The position numbers and the translations under genes were made by a program. From an uncultured Latescibacterota bacterium (GTDB lineage: Bacteria; Latescibacterota; UBA2968; UBA8231), in NCBI GenBank assembly GCA_958295495.1, contig OY282352.1, forward strand, positions 5,154,049 through 5,218,048: a stretch of DNA of 64,000 bases, given 5' to 3'. A model generated the notes under the pieces. That model was not told the origin of the DNA. It made no database searches and worked only from the letters and a program-made list of their open reading frames with translations. Position 1 is the first letter of the stretch. Every line of letters starts with the position of its first letter. Positions 56,727 through 64,000 of the stretch are shown piece after piece.

Positions 56727-57412
56727 ATGAAAACGCTCGCAGTTCGCACCCTGTACTTGGCCTTTGCCGCAGCTTGGCTGTACTGCCCCGGCAAGGTCGT
56801 CGCCGAGACCAAAAGCCAATACGGCGGCTTTTCGTCCGACAGTCTTCAAGTTTTCTACGACTACATTCACGGCCAAGAGATGATGACGGTCGAGGCTGGG
56901 CCCCAATTGCGGCAAGCCGTAGAGGCCGTGCCCATTGATCTAGGTACGGCTATTGATCTCGAGCAAGAAGCGGGGCTACGCGACTGGCTCTACGACTTCT
57001 TGGTCGCCTTTTCAGCTTCGGGCAACGATAGCCTAGCTGCCACCTTCTATCTACGTGAGAGAATTAAGAACCCTGACCCAAAGATAAAGAGTGGCATTCC
57101 AGAATTATTTGAAAAGGTCAAAGCCGAATATCAAAAAACACTCGCGGATCTAGACTGCGACTACTTTTTTGCAAACGCATCTTTCTTCGATAGCCAGTTC
57201 AGGGTATTCGACATGCAGGACCAGTACTGGTCTTCGCCGACATCATGTTCATCGTCGAAGAGCCAGAGGAGTTCACCGGATTTGAGACGCCAGGACGAAC
57301 CCCGTCCTTTTTCCGGCTCGTGTGGGACCCAGAACGGGCCGTGTGGCGACACGTAGAAACCTTTTTCAGTGTTGGCGTACCACAAACACAAATGCTTCTG
57401 TTAGGCATGTAA
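56727..57412 (+). pseudogene. Secreted-family protein 2, frameshifted and internally deleted
   Basis: Starts at 56727 (AAGGAG upstream) with a signal peptide, SQYGGFSSDSLQVFYDYIHG, WLYDFLVAFSASGNDSL and CDYFFANASFFDSQFRVFDM. After QDQYWS the frame is lost. A neighbouring frame continues VFADIMFIVEEPEEFTGFE, then FFRLVWDPERAVWRHVETFF, and stops at 57412. Compared with the copy at 60487, about 40 residues are missing at the break. The product, if any, would be truncated at 57356. Confidence 0.85.
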
Positions 57413-57447
57413 GAAGCCCATCCCGTCGGTCGCTCCCCTCCCCTTCC

Positions 57448-57515
57448 CTCCCCCTCCCATCACTCCCCCCCTCGGGGGGGAGTCGCCGCCCCCGGCGGCG
57501 GTGGGGGGCCTACCC
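57448..57515. repeat. GC-rich double-hairpin repeat, copy 1
   Basis: A perfect palindrome (arms ACTCCCCCCC and GGGGGGGAGT, 57462-57483) adjoins a second hairpin CGCCGCC/GGCGGCG (57484-57500). A near-identical copy is at 63100-63160, in each case after a gene end and before an enhancer. It may be a terminator-like or REP-like element. Confidence 0.8.
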
Positions 57516-57525
57516 CCAAGAAGCC

Positions 57526-57590
57526 GTGCGATGATTCGACGCACTAAAAGCGACAACTCGACGCACTTGTGCGATATATCCGCGCACTTT
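57526..57590 (+). promoter_or_regulatory. Triple enhancer sites
   Basis: GTGCG-N9-CGCAC at 57526-57544 and, with perfect arms, at 57569-57587. A degenerate site lies between (GCGACAACTCGACGCAC). Outer sites are 43 bp apart, twice the 21-bp period. About 141 bp from promoter 3. Confidence 0.75.
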
Positions 57591-57730
57591 TGGGGCGTCA
57601 AGAGGGCTTGGCAAAGGACCTGAGAAACGGACGAGAAAATTAGCTTGACTTTTATAAAGCATTATTTATCAGGTATTTAGGATGTATAAAGTTGAAGAAC
57701 TCTGCGCGCTTGTCGCCCGCTACCCATTCA

Positions 57731-57749
57731 TTGGCACGATAATTGCATT
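57731..57749 (+). promoter_or_regulatory. Sigma-54 promoter 3
   Basis: TTGGCACGATAATTGCATT, consensus -24/-12 elements, 43 bp before the next secreted-family gene. Confidence 0.9.
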
Positions 57750-57791
57750 TAATGCCTACTGAAGCAGCAACCCAAAAACAAGGAGAACACC

Positions 57792-58694
57792 ATGAAAAGC
57801 GTAGCCATCCGCACCCTGTATTTCGCCCTGATCGCCGTCTTCAGCGCAGCCGGGGCCGAGCCTAAGCCCCAGTACGGCGGCTTTTTGCCCGATGCCGACG
57901 GGCACCAAGCCTATTTCGACTACATCAGCAGTTTGGACGTGATCCCGGTCGAGGCCGGCGACGAATTGCGGCAGGCTGTTGAGGCTATCCCCGTCGAGCC
58001 GGGTGTCCCCATCACCTCTGAACAAGAAGCCGACCTGCGCGACTGGCTCTACGACTTTCTCGTCGCCTTTTCCGTCTCCGGCATCGACAGCCTCGCCGCG
58101 ACTTTCTACTTGCGCGAAGGCGTCGATGACCCCGACCAGATACAGCAGATAAAAGAGCGATTGGAACGCGGTCTTAGTCCCGAAGAAATCGCCGAAATAA
58201 AGAAGGTTCAAGAACAGATAAAGGCGGCGGGACTCGCGATGAGTATCCCCATCCCCGAGCCGGTCCCCGATGCGGGCGATACGCCCCTTGCCATCTTAAA
58301 AACCCAGCACCGACAAAACCTCGACGCAAAGGGGTGCGATTACTTTTTCGGCAACGCCTCCTTTTTCGACAGCGCGTATCGCGTGTTCGAGTTGCAGGGA
58401 GCATACGAGCGCTATCTGGACTACATCAAGACCTACGGCCTGCTCCCTATGGGCCATAAGGGTTCGTTTCTCATGGGCAACGAGATTGAGGAAGCTCTAC
58501 AGGTCGGCGAAAAATGGGTGGCGACCCAATTCATGTTCATCGTCGAAGAGCCGGAAGAGTGCGCCGACTTTGAAAGGGGGCCGATGCGCTACCCATTTTT
58601 CGTGCGACTCGTCTGGAGCCCGGAGAAGGCTATGTGGCGGCTCGTAGAAATCGTCATGCCTAATAACGCGCCGGTGCAATTTTCATTCTTGTAG
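57792..58694 (+). CDS. Secreted-family protein 3
   Basis: 300 residues, AAGGAG upstream. Signal peptide (TLYFALIAVFSAAGA), QYGGFLPDADGHQAYFDYIS, VEAGDELRQAVEAIP, LRDWLYDFLVAFSVSGIDSL, FYLREGVDDP. An insertion of about 40 residues (EEIAEIKKVQEQIKAAG and a Pro-rich linker) is unique to this copy. Then GCDYFFGNASFFDSAYRVFE, FIVEEPEECADFE and FVRLVWSPEKAMWRLVEI. First gene after sigma-54 promoter 3. Confidence 0.87.
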   Translation: MKSVAIRTLYFALIAVFSAAGAEPKPQYGGFLPDADGHQAYFDYISSLDVIPVEAGDELRQAVEAIPVEPGVPITSEQEADLRDWLYDFLVAFSVSGIDSLAATFYLREGVDDPDQIQQIKERLERGLSPEEIAEIKKVQEQIKAAGLAMSIPIPEPVPDAGDTPLAILKTQHRQNLDAKGCDYFFGNASFFDSAYRVFELQGAYERYLDYIKTYGLLPMGHKGSFLMGNEIEEALQVGEKWVATQFMFIVEEPEECADFERGPMRYPFFVRLVWSPEKAMWRLVEIVMPNNAPVQFSFL

Positions 58695-58750
58695 CTCGGA
58701 GACCGCCTCCGCGAGAACGCAACTAACCTGAAAAGACGAAGCCAAGAACC

Positions 58751-58981
58751 ATGAAACCCTTATCCATTCGCATCCTGTATTTCGCCGTGCTCGTCGCTTG
58801 GTTCGCCGTCTCCAGCGCAGCCGCTGCCGAGAAGCCCCAATACGGCGGCTTTTCGCCCGATGCCGATGGCCACCAAGCCTATTTCGAGCGCAGCCGCGCC
58901 CTCTATAACGACGATGTGCCGGGCAACTTGCTCAAACTGGCCCTGCGCCGCAGCGACCCGGGAGGAGCTATCCAATGCTAG
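58751..58981 (+). CDS. Secreted-family protein 4, truncated to its N-terminus
   Basis: 76 residues. The signal peptide and QYGGFSPDADGHQAYFE match copy 3 exactly in part. After that the family sequence is lost and an unrelated tail (RSRALYNDDVPGNLLKLALR) runs to a stop overlapping the next permease start by 7 bp. About 200 residues are missing by deletion. It may persist as a small secreted peptide or simply keep translation coupled to the permease. Confidence 0.7.
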   Translation: MKPLSIRILYFAVLVAWFAVSSAAAAEKPQYGGFSPDADGHQAYFERSRALYNDDVPGNLLKLALRRSDPGGAIQC

Positions 58982-60429
58982 CAGCTATTGTAAAACGCGA
59001 ACTGATCGACCACCTCCTCAGCCTGCGCTTTGGCTTGGCCCTCGTGCTGACGGTGGGGCTGATGGTGCTCAACGCCCTCAGCTTTGTCGGCGGCTCCTAC
59101 GAGTTCCGACGCGACCACTATCTCCAGCAAGTCCAAGCCCAGCAAGAGGTTGGCCGCAACAACGCCCAGCGGGGCCTGTGGAAGCTAATCCTCCACTCGG
59201 GGCAGACCTATCTCTATAAAAAACCCAGCCCCCTCATGTTCTGCGCCGCTGGTGCCAACGACGCCCTACCCGAACGCCTCCTGACAACGGGTGGGTACCG
59301 AATTCTCTCCAATGGTATAAAAGTCTATTATCCCTTTCAACTCATCTACTGGGACATCATCGACATCTGGGCCCCCAAGGCCAGCCAACTGCTGAAGACC
59401 CAAGCCATCGACTGGGTCTTTATCATCGGCAGCCTGCTCAGCCTCATGGCCTTGTTGTTCACCTTTGACGCCTTCATCGGCGAAAAAGAGCGCGGCACCC
59501 TCAAGCTAGTCATGGCTCAGAGCTTGCCGCGCCACACCCTGCTGTTGGGCAAGTTCCTCGGCGCGATGCTGACCCTCGCCCTCGTGCTGAGCTTGGCCCT
59601 CGTCGTCAACTTACTCATCGTCCTCGCGCTGTCGCAGATGAACTTGGGTCTGGTCGAGGCCGGGCGCATCGTCGGCATGGTCGGCTTATCGCTGCTGTAT
59701 CTGGCTTGCTTTGTCGGGTTGGGGCTGTGGGTGTCGATACGGAGCAGCACCACGCGATCTAGCCTAATGGGCGTGCTGTTGCTGTGGACCTGTGGGGTGT
59801 TGCTGTGGCCAGCCACCGGCGGCGCGCTAGCTGCTCGCGTGTTGGTCAGCGAATTCGAGGAGGAGCTCGTGTTGGGGTGGGGCTTTGCCAATAATAACAC
59901 GCCAGCCCACGAAAAACTTAACGACCTCGCTCACCATTTGCAGCACCGCGATCTGAGAAACCCGGAGAAACTGCGCCAGTTGGCCGACGCCCAACGCGCC
60001 GTGCGCCAGTTTCACCAAGACCGCGAAGACCGCTTTTTGGCCTACAGCCTCGGCGAGGTCGAAAACGCCCGCCACCTCGTGCGCCTGTCGCCGACCGGCT
60101 GTTTTCAGTACGGCATGGAGGCCCTCGCCGGCACCGGGCTGGCGCGCCATCGCAGCTTCGTCGCGCAAGCCCGCACCTTTGTCCAGCAATTCGAGCAGAC
60201 CATGCTCAACCGCGACCGCGACGATCCCAAAAGCATGCACATCCACCTCGTCGCCCAAGGGCTGTCGCGGCAAAAAATTGACCCGGACACGCTGCCGGTC
60301 TTCACCGAGAACCTGTCGGCGACGACCTTGCTGCGGCACGGGGTCGTCGATGTGATCGGCCTATTCTTCTTCGCCCTTCTCACCTACATGCTCGCTTACC
60401 GGGCGTGGCTGCGAGCCAGCATTGTCTAA
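58975..60429 (+). CDS. ABC-2 type permease, type B, copy 2
   Basis: 484 residues; GGAGGAG upstream, start overlapping the truncated gene. Close paralogue of the protein at 55179: MLAAIVKRELIDHLLSLRFG, MFCAAGANDALPER, AIDWVFIIGSLLSLMALLFT, EKERGTLKLVMAQSLPRHTL, LVRLSPTGCFQYGMEALAGT, KSMHIHLVAQGLSRQK. The outside loops differ more than the membrane parts. Lacks an ATPase domain. Confidence 0.88.
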   Translation: MLAAIVKRELIDHLLSLRFGLALVLTVGLMVLNALSFVGGSYEFRRDHYLQQVQAQQEVGRNNAQRGLWKLILHSGQTYLYKKPSPLMFCAAGANDALPERLLTTGGYRILSNGIKVYYPFQLIYWDIIDIWAPKASQLLKTQAIDWVFIIGSLLSLMALLFTFDAFIGEKERGTLKLVMAQSLPRHTLLLGKFLGAMLTLALVLSLALVVNLLIVLALSQMNLGLVEAGRIVGMVGLSLLYLACFVGLGLWVSIRSSTTRSSLMGVLLLWTCGVLLWPATGGALAARVLVSEFEEELVLGWGFANNNTPAHEKLNDLAHHLQHRDLRNPEKLRQLADAQRAVRQFHQDREDRFLAYSLGEVENARHLVRLSPTGCFQYGMEALAGTGLARHRSFVAQARTFVQQFEQTMLNRDRDDPKSMHIHLVAQGLSRQKIDPDTLPVFTENLSATTLLRHGVVDVIGLFFFALLTYMLAYRAWLRASIV

Positions 60430-60486
60430 ATGCGTCTTGAATCGCCGCTGTTCCGAGATAACCCCAAAAAATAGAGGAGGAACAAA

Positions 60487-61353
60487 ATGAGACCCTCAGC
60501 CATTCGCTCCTTGTATTTCGCCCTAGGCACCATCTGGTTCGCCCAATCTGCGGGCATAGCCCAAGAAGGCGTCTCTAGCGCAGCCACTGCTGATCCTAAA
60601 AGCCAATACGGCGGCTTTTCATCTCACCCCGATAGCCTCCAAGTCTTCTACGACTATATCCACGGTCAGGAAATGATGAAGGTCGAGGCCGGGGCCGAGT
60701 TGCAGCAGGCCATCGAGGCCATTCCCGTCGAGCTAGGTGCTCCTATTGACCTAGCTCAAGAAACCAGCCTGCGCACTTGGTTCTACGACTTCTTGGTTGC
60801 TCATTCGGCCTCCGGCAGCGATAGCCTCGCCGCAGCCTTCTACCTGCGCGGGGGAAATATCTATCCCGACAGCGTAGAGACCATCAAAAAGGCTCTTAAG
60901 AGCGAAAGACCTGATTTGCTAAAAGGCGATAGGCCGTTTGACGTTTTCAGAGCGGCGTACAGGTTCGTCGTCCTCGAAGCATTGAAACGCGATTATCTGT
61001 TTGGCAACGTGTCCTTTTTCGACAGCGCGTTCAAAGTGTTTGAGATGCAGGAAGGGTACGATAGTTATGCAGCCTACGCCGCGACCCAAGGCATGCTGCC
61101 GCAGGGCATAACGACACTCGAACTCTTACTGCGCCCAGAAATAGAGGAACGCCTAAAGACCGGTGAAAAGATGGTCTTTGTAGATGTCTTCTTCATTGTC
61201 GAAGAACCAGCGGAGTTCACGACATTTGAGATACCAGGGCGTACTCCTTCCTTCTTTCGCTTAGCTTGGGATTCCGAGCGCGCGATATGGCGTTCGGTAG
61301 AGGCGTTTTTCAGCCGCGGCGTACCGCAGGCTTTTTTACTCAGTGCTATGTAA
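60487..61353 (+). CDS. Secreted-family protein 5
   Basis: 288 residues, GAGGAGG upstream. Signal peptide (SLYFALGTIWFAQSAGIA), SQYGGFSSHPDSLQVFYDYI, HGQEMMKVEAGAELQQAIEA, WFYDFLVAHSASGSDSL, FYLRGGNIYP, DYLFGNVSFFDSAFKVFEMQ, FIVEEPAEFTTFEIPG, RLAWDSERAIWRSVEAFF. Closest to the frameshifted copy 2. It lies 57 bp after permease B2 and precedes permease A2. Confidence 0.87.
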   Translation: MRPSAIRSLYFALGTIWFAQSAGIAQEGVSSAATADPKSQYGGFSSHPDSLQVFYDYIHGQEMMKVEAGAELQQAIEAIPVELGAPIDLAQETSLRTWFYDFLVAHSASGSDSLAAAFYLRGGNIYPDSVETIKKALKSERPDLLKGDRPFDVFRAAYRFVVLEALKRDYLFGNVSFFDSAFKVFEMQEGYDSYAAYAATQGMLPQGITTLELLLRPEIEERLKTGEKMVFVDVFFIVEEPAEFTTFEIPGRTPSFFRLAWDSERAIWRSVEAFFSRGVPQAFLLSAM

Positions 61354-61481
61354 TCTATCCCTTTCCACACAACAAACTGTTTAAGCAACTCGGTATGGAG
61401 AGGCCGAGCCGAGCGGTCATTGAGGCGATGGCCGCGTAGTAAAGCAATAACCCACTCCTCGAGACTAACAGGAGCCGCGCC

Positions 61482-63062
61482 ATGATCGGCATTGTGTTCA
61501 AAAAAGAGATGCTCAGTCATCTGCTCAGCCAGCGCTTAGCCGCTTGCACCCTACTCGTCGTCGTGCTGATCGTCGCCAACGGCGTCCTCACTACTCAGAC
61601 CTACGTCCATAAAAAGGCCAGCTACCTGACCCAGCGGGCCATTGAGGAGACTAAACTCTACGAGATCACGTATTATTCTCTCCTAGGCAGCGATAATTCG
61701 GTCCAGCCTAACGATGGCTTTGGCCCAAAGGTAAAGGTGGCCCCACGTGCGCTACGGTCCCCGCGCCCCTTAGCGGCGTTCGCCCAAGGAGACGAACAAC
61801 AGTTGGGGCAAGCCGTCAGGGTGATCCTCTTTGAGGTGCCCTACCAAGCCGAGGAGGTCTCGCCCTTCCAGTCGAGCAATCCCTACCTCGCCATTTTTGC
61901 CTTCTTCGACGTGGTGTACATCTTCCAACTCGTGCTCGGCTTGCTGGCCATCCTCATCGCCAGCGAGACCATCTCCGGCGAGAAGGAGGACGGCACCCTG
62001 CGGCTGATGCTGGCCACCAACGTCAGCCGCGCCCAAGTCCTTGCCGGCAAAATCCTCGCCGGCCTGACCACGCTGGCCATTCCGACCACCCTCGGCTTTA
62101 TCCTGCTGACGATCTTGCTGTTGGGCACCGAGAACATCGAAGTCGGGGTCGGCGAGTGGGTGCGGGTGGGCTTGCTGTTGGCACTGTCGCTTTTGTATCT
62201 GCTGGTGTTCTACCTGATTGGGCTGGCGATCTCATGCGCGACGCACCGCATGGCGACTAGCTTGGTCGTCGCGCTGTTTACGTGGGCGTTGCTGGCGATT
62301 GTGCTGCCCAACAGCCTCTCAGCCTTGCTCAACGAGCAGGCCAACATGGGCGAAAAGCACGCCGAAGCCCACCACAAGGCCGCGCAAGTGTGGCAGGAGT
62401 TCGATCAAAAGGTCACCGACCTCGCCCGGGCGCACGGCCAAGCCATGTACTTTCCCACAGATATGCTCGAGCTGGAGGAACCAAAGCCTGGTCGCGGGAC
62501 TGGAGTCCACAACGCCGGCACTGGAACCTACTCCATAAGAGACGGGCAGACGCCTCATCTCTATGTATCCAATGTCGCCGATACGCCCTCGCTGGCGAAG
62601 TTTCAAGACATCGTCCGCACCGGCGAGCGGTTGCGCTTGAAGTACTCCCAGCGCGCTTGGAACGAGAAAGCCCCCCTCCTCGAAGGCTTCCCCCGCCGCA
62701 TCCAACGCCTCAACACCCAACTCCAACGCCTCCTGCCCGCCGGCGCTTACGCCCAAGCCGCCAGCCTGCTCGCTGGCACCAGCCGACGCGAATACGACGA
62801 CTTCATCGGCCAAGTCCGCGCCTATCGCGGGCAGCTCATCGCCTTCCTCGAAGACCGCGATGCGTTTGGCACCCGCGAGTGGTTCAACGACGACGAAGGC
62901 TGGCGCGCCGACCTACGCGACCTGCCGCGGTTTGACGAGCACGGCTGGACCGTCGCCGAGAGCTTGCGCCACGCCTTGCCGGCGCTGACCTGCCTGCTGC
63001 TGTATGCGACCGTGCTCTTCGTCCTCGCCAACCGCCTCTTCGCCCGCTACGACGCTATATAA
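61482..63062 (+). CDS. ABC-2 type permease, type A, copy 2
   Basis: 526 residues; AGGAG upstream. Paralogue of the protein at 53604: MIGIVFKKEMLSHLLSQRLA, VAPRALRSPRPLAAFAQGDE, FQLVLGLLAILIASETISGE, KEDGTLRLMLATNVSRAQVL, NVADTPSLAKFQDIVRTGER, AGAYAQAASLLAGTSRREY, and a final helix (ALTCLLLYATVLFVLANRLF). With B2 it would form the second heterodimer, in the reversed order B then A. No ATPase in view; the gene starting at 63986 is a candidate. Confidence 0.88.
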   Translation: MIGIVFKKEMLSHLLSQRLAACTLLVVVLIVANGVLTTQTYVHKKASYLTQRAIEETKLYEITYYSLLGSDNSVQPNDGFGPKVKVAPRALRSPRPLAAFAQGDEQQLGQAVRVILFEVPYQAEEVSPFQSSNPYLAIFAFFDVVYIFQLVLGLLAILIASETISGEKEDGTLRLMLATNVSRAQVLAGKILAGLTTLAIPTTLGFILLTILLLGTENIEVGVGEWVRVGLLLALSLLYLLVFYLIGLAISCATHRMATSLVVALFTWALLAIVLPNSLSALLNEQANMGEKHAEAHHKAAQVWQEFDQKVTDLARAHGQAMYFPTDMLELEEPKPGRGTGVHNAGTGTYSIRDGQTPHLYVSNVADTPSLAKFQDIVRTGERLRLKYSQRAWNEKAPLLEGFPRRIQRLNTQLQRLLPAGAYAQAASLLAGTSRREYDDFIGQVRAYRGQLIAFLEDRDAFGTREWFNDDEGWRADLRDLPRFDEHGWTVAESLRHALPALTCLLLYATVLFVLANRLFARYDAI

Positions 63063-63099
63063 GCGAGCGATCCAAGTATTACCGCGACAATTCGACGCT

Positions 63100-63160
63100 C
63101 TCCCATCACTCCCCCCTCGGGGGGGAGTCGCCGCCCCCGGCGGCGGTGGGGGGCCTACCT
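63100..63160. repeat. GC-rich double-hairpin repeat, copy 2
   Basis: Same paired hairpins as at 57448, one base shorter in the C/G run. Stands 40 bp after permease A2. Confidence 0.8.
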
Positions 63161-63369
63161 CCCCCCCATATCGCCCGACGAGATGACCTAGGGCGACGCC
63201 CCGCCGCAACCGACCCTCCCAGCGGCCGAACCCCTCCTGCCATCCACCCGCACCATCCGCCGACTCCCACGCCCGTTCCGCATCAACTACATCGTCAGAC
63301 GGTACGCAAAAAATATCAGCGACACCGTTCAACTTAGCCGAATCTTCGCCGCAAGCGACGGGTGTGTCC

Positions 63370-63410
63370 GTGCGATGATTTGACGCACTTGTGCGATATA
63401 TACGGGCACT
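63370..63410 (+). promoter_or_regulatory. Enhancer sites without an adjacent promoter
   Basis: GTGCG-N9-CGCAC and GTGCG-N9-GGCAC, 21 bp apart, as at 53183. About 340 bp from promoter 4. Confidence 0.65.
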
Positions 63411-63563
63411 TTTAGGCCGTCAAAAGGGCTACACAAAGAACCTGAGAGACGAGTAAGAAAATTTTGTTTGTTTTTATAAAGCATTGTTTAACAATTGGTT
63501 AGGATATATAAAACCAGACATCGTTCAATTTAGCCGACCTTCGCCGCAAGCGACGGGTGTGTC

Positions 63564-63604
63564 CGTGCGATGATTCGACGCACTTGTGCGATATATCCGC
63601 GCAC
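63564..63604 (+). promoter_or_regulatory. Tandem enhancer sites for promoter 4
   Basis: GTGCG-N9-CGCAC twice, starts 21 bp apart, both with matching arms; about 144 bp upstream of promoter 4. Confidence 0.75.
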
Positions 63605-63747
63605 TTTTGAGCCGTCAAAAGGGCTACACAAAGGGCCTGAGAGACGAGCGAGAAAATTTTGTTTGTTTTTATAAAGCATTGTTTAACAATTGGTTAGGAT
63701 GTATAAAACCAAATCTATCGGCGCGATTATCACCTGCTGGCCACTCA

Positions 63748-63766
63748 TTGGCACGATAATTGCAAT
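63748..63766 (+). promoter_or_regulatory. Sigma-54 promoter 4
   Basis: TTGGCACGATAATTGCAAT, full match to the -24/-12 consensus. Confidence 0.92.
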
Positions 63767-63834
63767 ATGCTTACTGAAGCAACAACCCGCACTCTTCCAC
63801 AGCAACACTACGTAAAGGAGTTCGTTATTTCGTT

Positions 63835-63975
63835 ATGAAGACGCGCATCATCCGGCTGGCCATTGGCCTCACGGCCTTGGTCGCCAGCTTCCTCCCGCAG
63901 AAGCTGCACTGTGGGGTAGAAATGCAAATCGGCGCGGAGCAGGTGCTCATACCCGTGCTGGCACTAACGCGATAA
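63835..63975 (+). CDS. 46-residue secreted peptide at the head of a sigma-54 transcript
   Basis: Starts at 63835, AAAGGAG 15 bases upstream. A signal-like N-terminus (RIIRLAIGLTALVASFLPQ) is followed by a short mature part containing one Cys (LHCGVEMQIGAEQVLIPVLA). It is first after promoter 4 and ten bases before the next gene. Could be a secreted peptide substrate for the permeases, a lipoprotein-like remnant or a leader peptide. No family recognised. Confidence 0.55.
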   Translation: MKTRIIRLAIGLTALVASFLPQKLHCGVEMQIGAEQVLIPVLALTR

Positions 63976-63985
63976 GGAGACGACC

Positions 63986-64000
63986 ATGAATTCGCCAAAG
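63986..64000 (+). CDS. Start of a further gene (5 codons, runs off right edge)
   Basis: AAGGAG, six bases, ATG at 63986 reading MNSPK to the window end. Second gene of the transcript from promoter 4. Nothing can be said about its product; an ABC ATPase would be an expected partner for the permeases. Confidence 0.5.

Larger units (their letters stand above)
57413..57791 (+). other. Intergenic region with GC hairpins, triple enhancer and sigma-54 promoter
   Basis: Holds the double hairpin repeat at 57448-57515, the enhancer at 57526-57590, the AT-rich spacer (TTTTATAAAGCATTATTTAT) and promoter 3. No gene seen. Confidence 0.8.
63063..63834 (+). other. 772-bp intergenic region with duplicated control sequences
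   Basis: Contains the second double-hairpin repeat, then two tandem copies (about 63330-63515 and 63525-63715) of the enhancer plus AT-rich spacer. Only the second leads into a promoter. No gene seen in it. Confidence 0.8.

Noticed and set aside
53183..63604. Phased GTGCG/CGCAC repeats as a CRISPR array
   Set aside because: Units are only 19-21 bp, occur two or three at a time at a fixed distance from sigma-54 promoters, and have no spacers of regular length.

Overview
The window looks like a piece of an uncultivated, environmental bacterial genome. It carries genes typical of free-living or host-associated marine and soil candidate phyla: phytanoyl-CoA-dioxygenase, Gfo/Idh/MocA oxidoreductase, TIM-barrel glycosidase-like proteins, DUF5069, a UMF1 transporter and an NhaC antiporter. 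The ensemble resembles Latescibacterota, Poribacteria or Planctomycetota. That is an impression from gene content only; no rRNA or tRNA gene is visible to settle it. Coding density is high and non-CRISPR genes are GC-rich.

Region 1 (1 to about 21.1 kb, almost all minus strand) is a large type III CRISPR-Cas locus. In transcription order it has cas6, then a restriction-modification remnant split by an IS4-type insertion sequence. Next is a complete Csm (type III-A) complex, csm1/cas10-csm2-csm3-csm4-csm5, followed by a CARF-HEPN-CARF-like protein. Last is a second type III complex of III-D character: a second cas10 without an HD domain, csx10, four Cas7-like RAMP genes, csx19 and two small helical proteins. 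It ends in a CARF-domain (APE2256-like) protein that runs off the left edge. Genes are coupled by 4-bp overlaps or gaps of a few bases, so two effector complexes appear to sit in one super-operon. No cas1, cas2 or CRISPR array is visible. Short scars (a copy of the cas6 3' end, a csm1-like start, a nuclease 3' end) show repeated recombination around cas6.

Region 2 (21.1 to 47.6 kb) is mainly metabolic and transport genes. It contains a secreted protein, an AAA-ATPase/PD-(D/E)XK protein, aldo-keto reductase, two PLP aminotransferases, a UMF1 transporter, two M20 peptidases, two glycosidase-like paralogues, PhyH, NhaC, Gfo/Idh/MocA, lipoamide dehydrogenase, RNase H and a CBM9-like protein. Embedded in it is an ECF sigma/anti-sigma pair with a caspase-beta-barrel protein and duplicated small Gly-rich genes. 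Two Gly-rich gene copies and the sigma gene share one conserved upstream element. A degenerate IS carrying a secreted-protein gene in place of its transposase lies between the two Gly-rich copies.

Region 3 (47.6 to 64 kb, plus strand) looks like a self-contained sigma-54 regulon. It begins with a membrane histidine kinase and an NtrC-type activator. Downstream are four near-perfect -24/-12 promoters, three of them preceded at about 141-144 bp by tandem GTGCG-N9-CGCAC inverted repeats spaced in multiples of about 21 bp. These drive clusters of a secreted-protein family (five members, two damaged) interleaved with two pairs of ABC-2 type permeases. No ATPase subunit is in view. Small secreted peptides sit at the head of two of the transcripts. 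I regard this regulon and the dual type III locus as the most unusual contents of the window.
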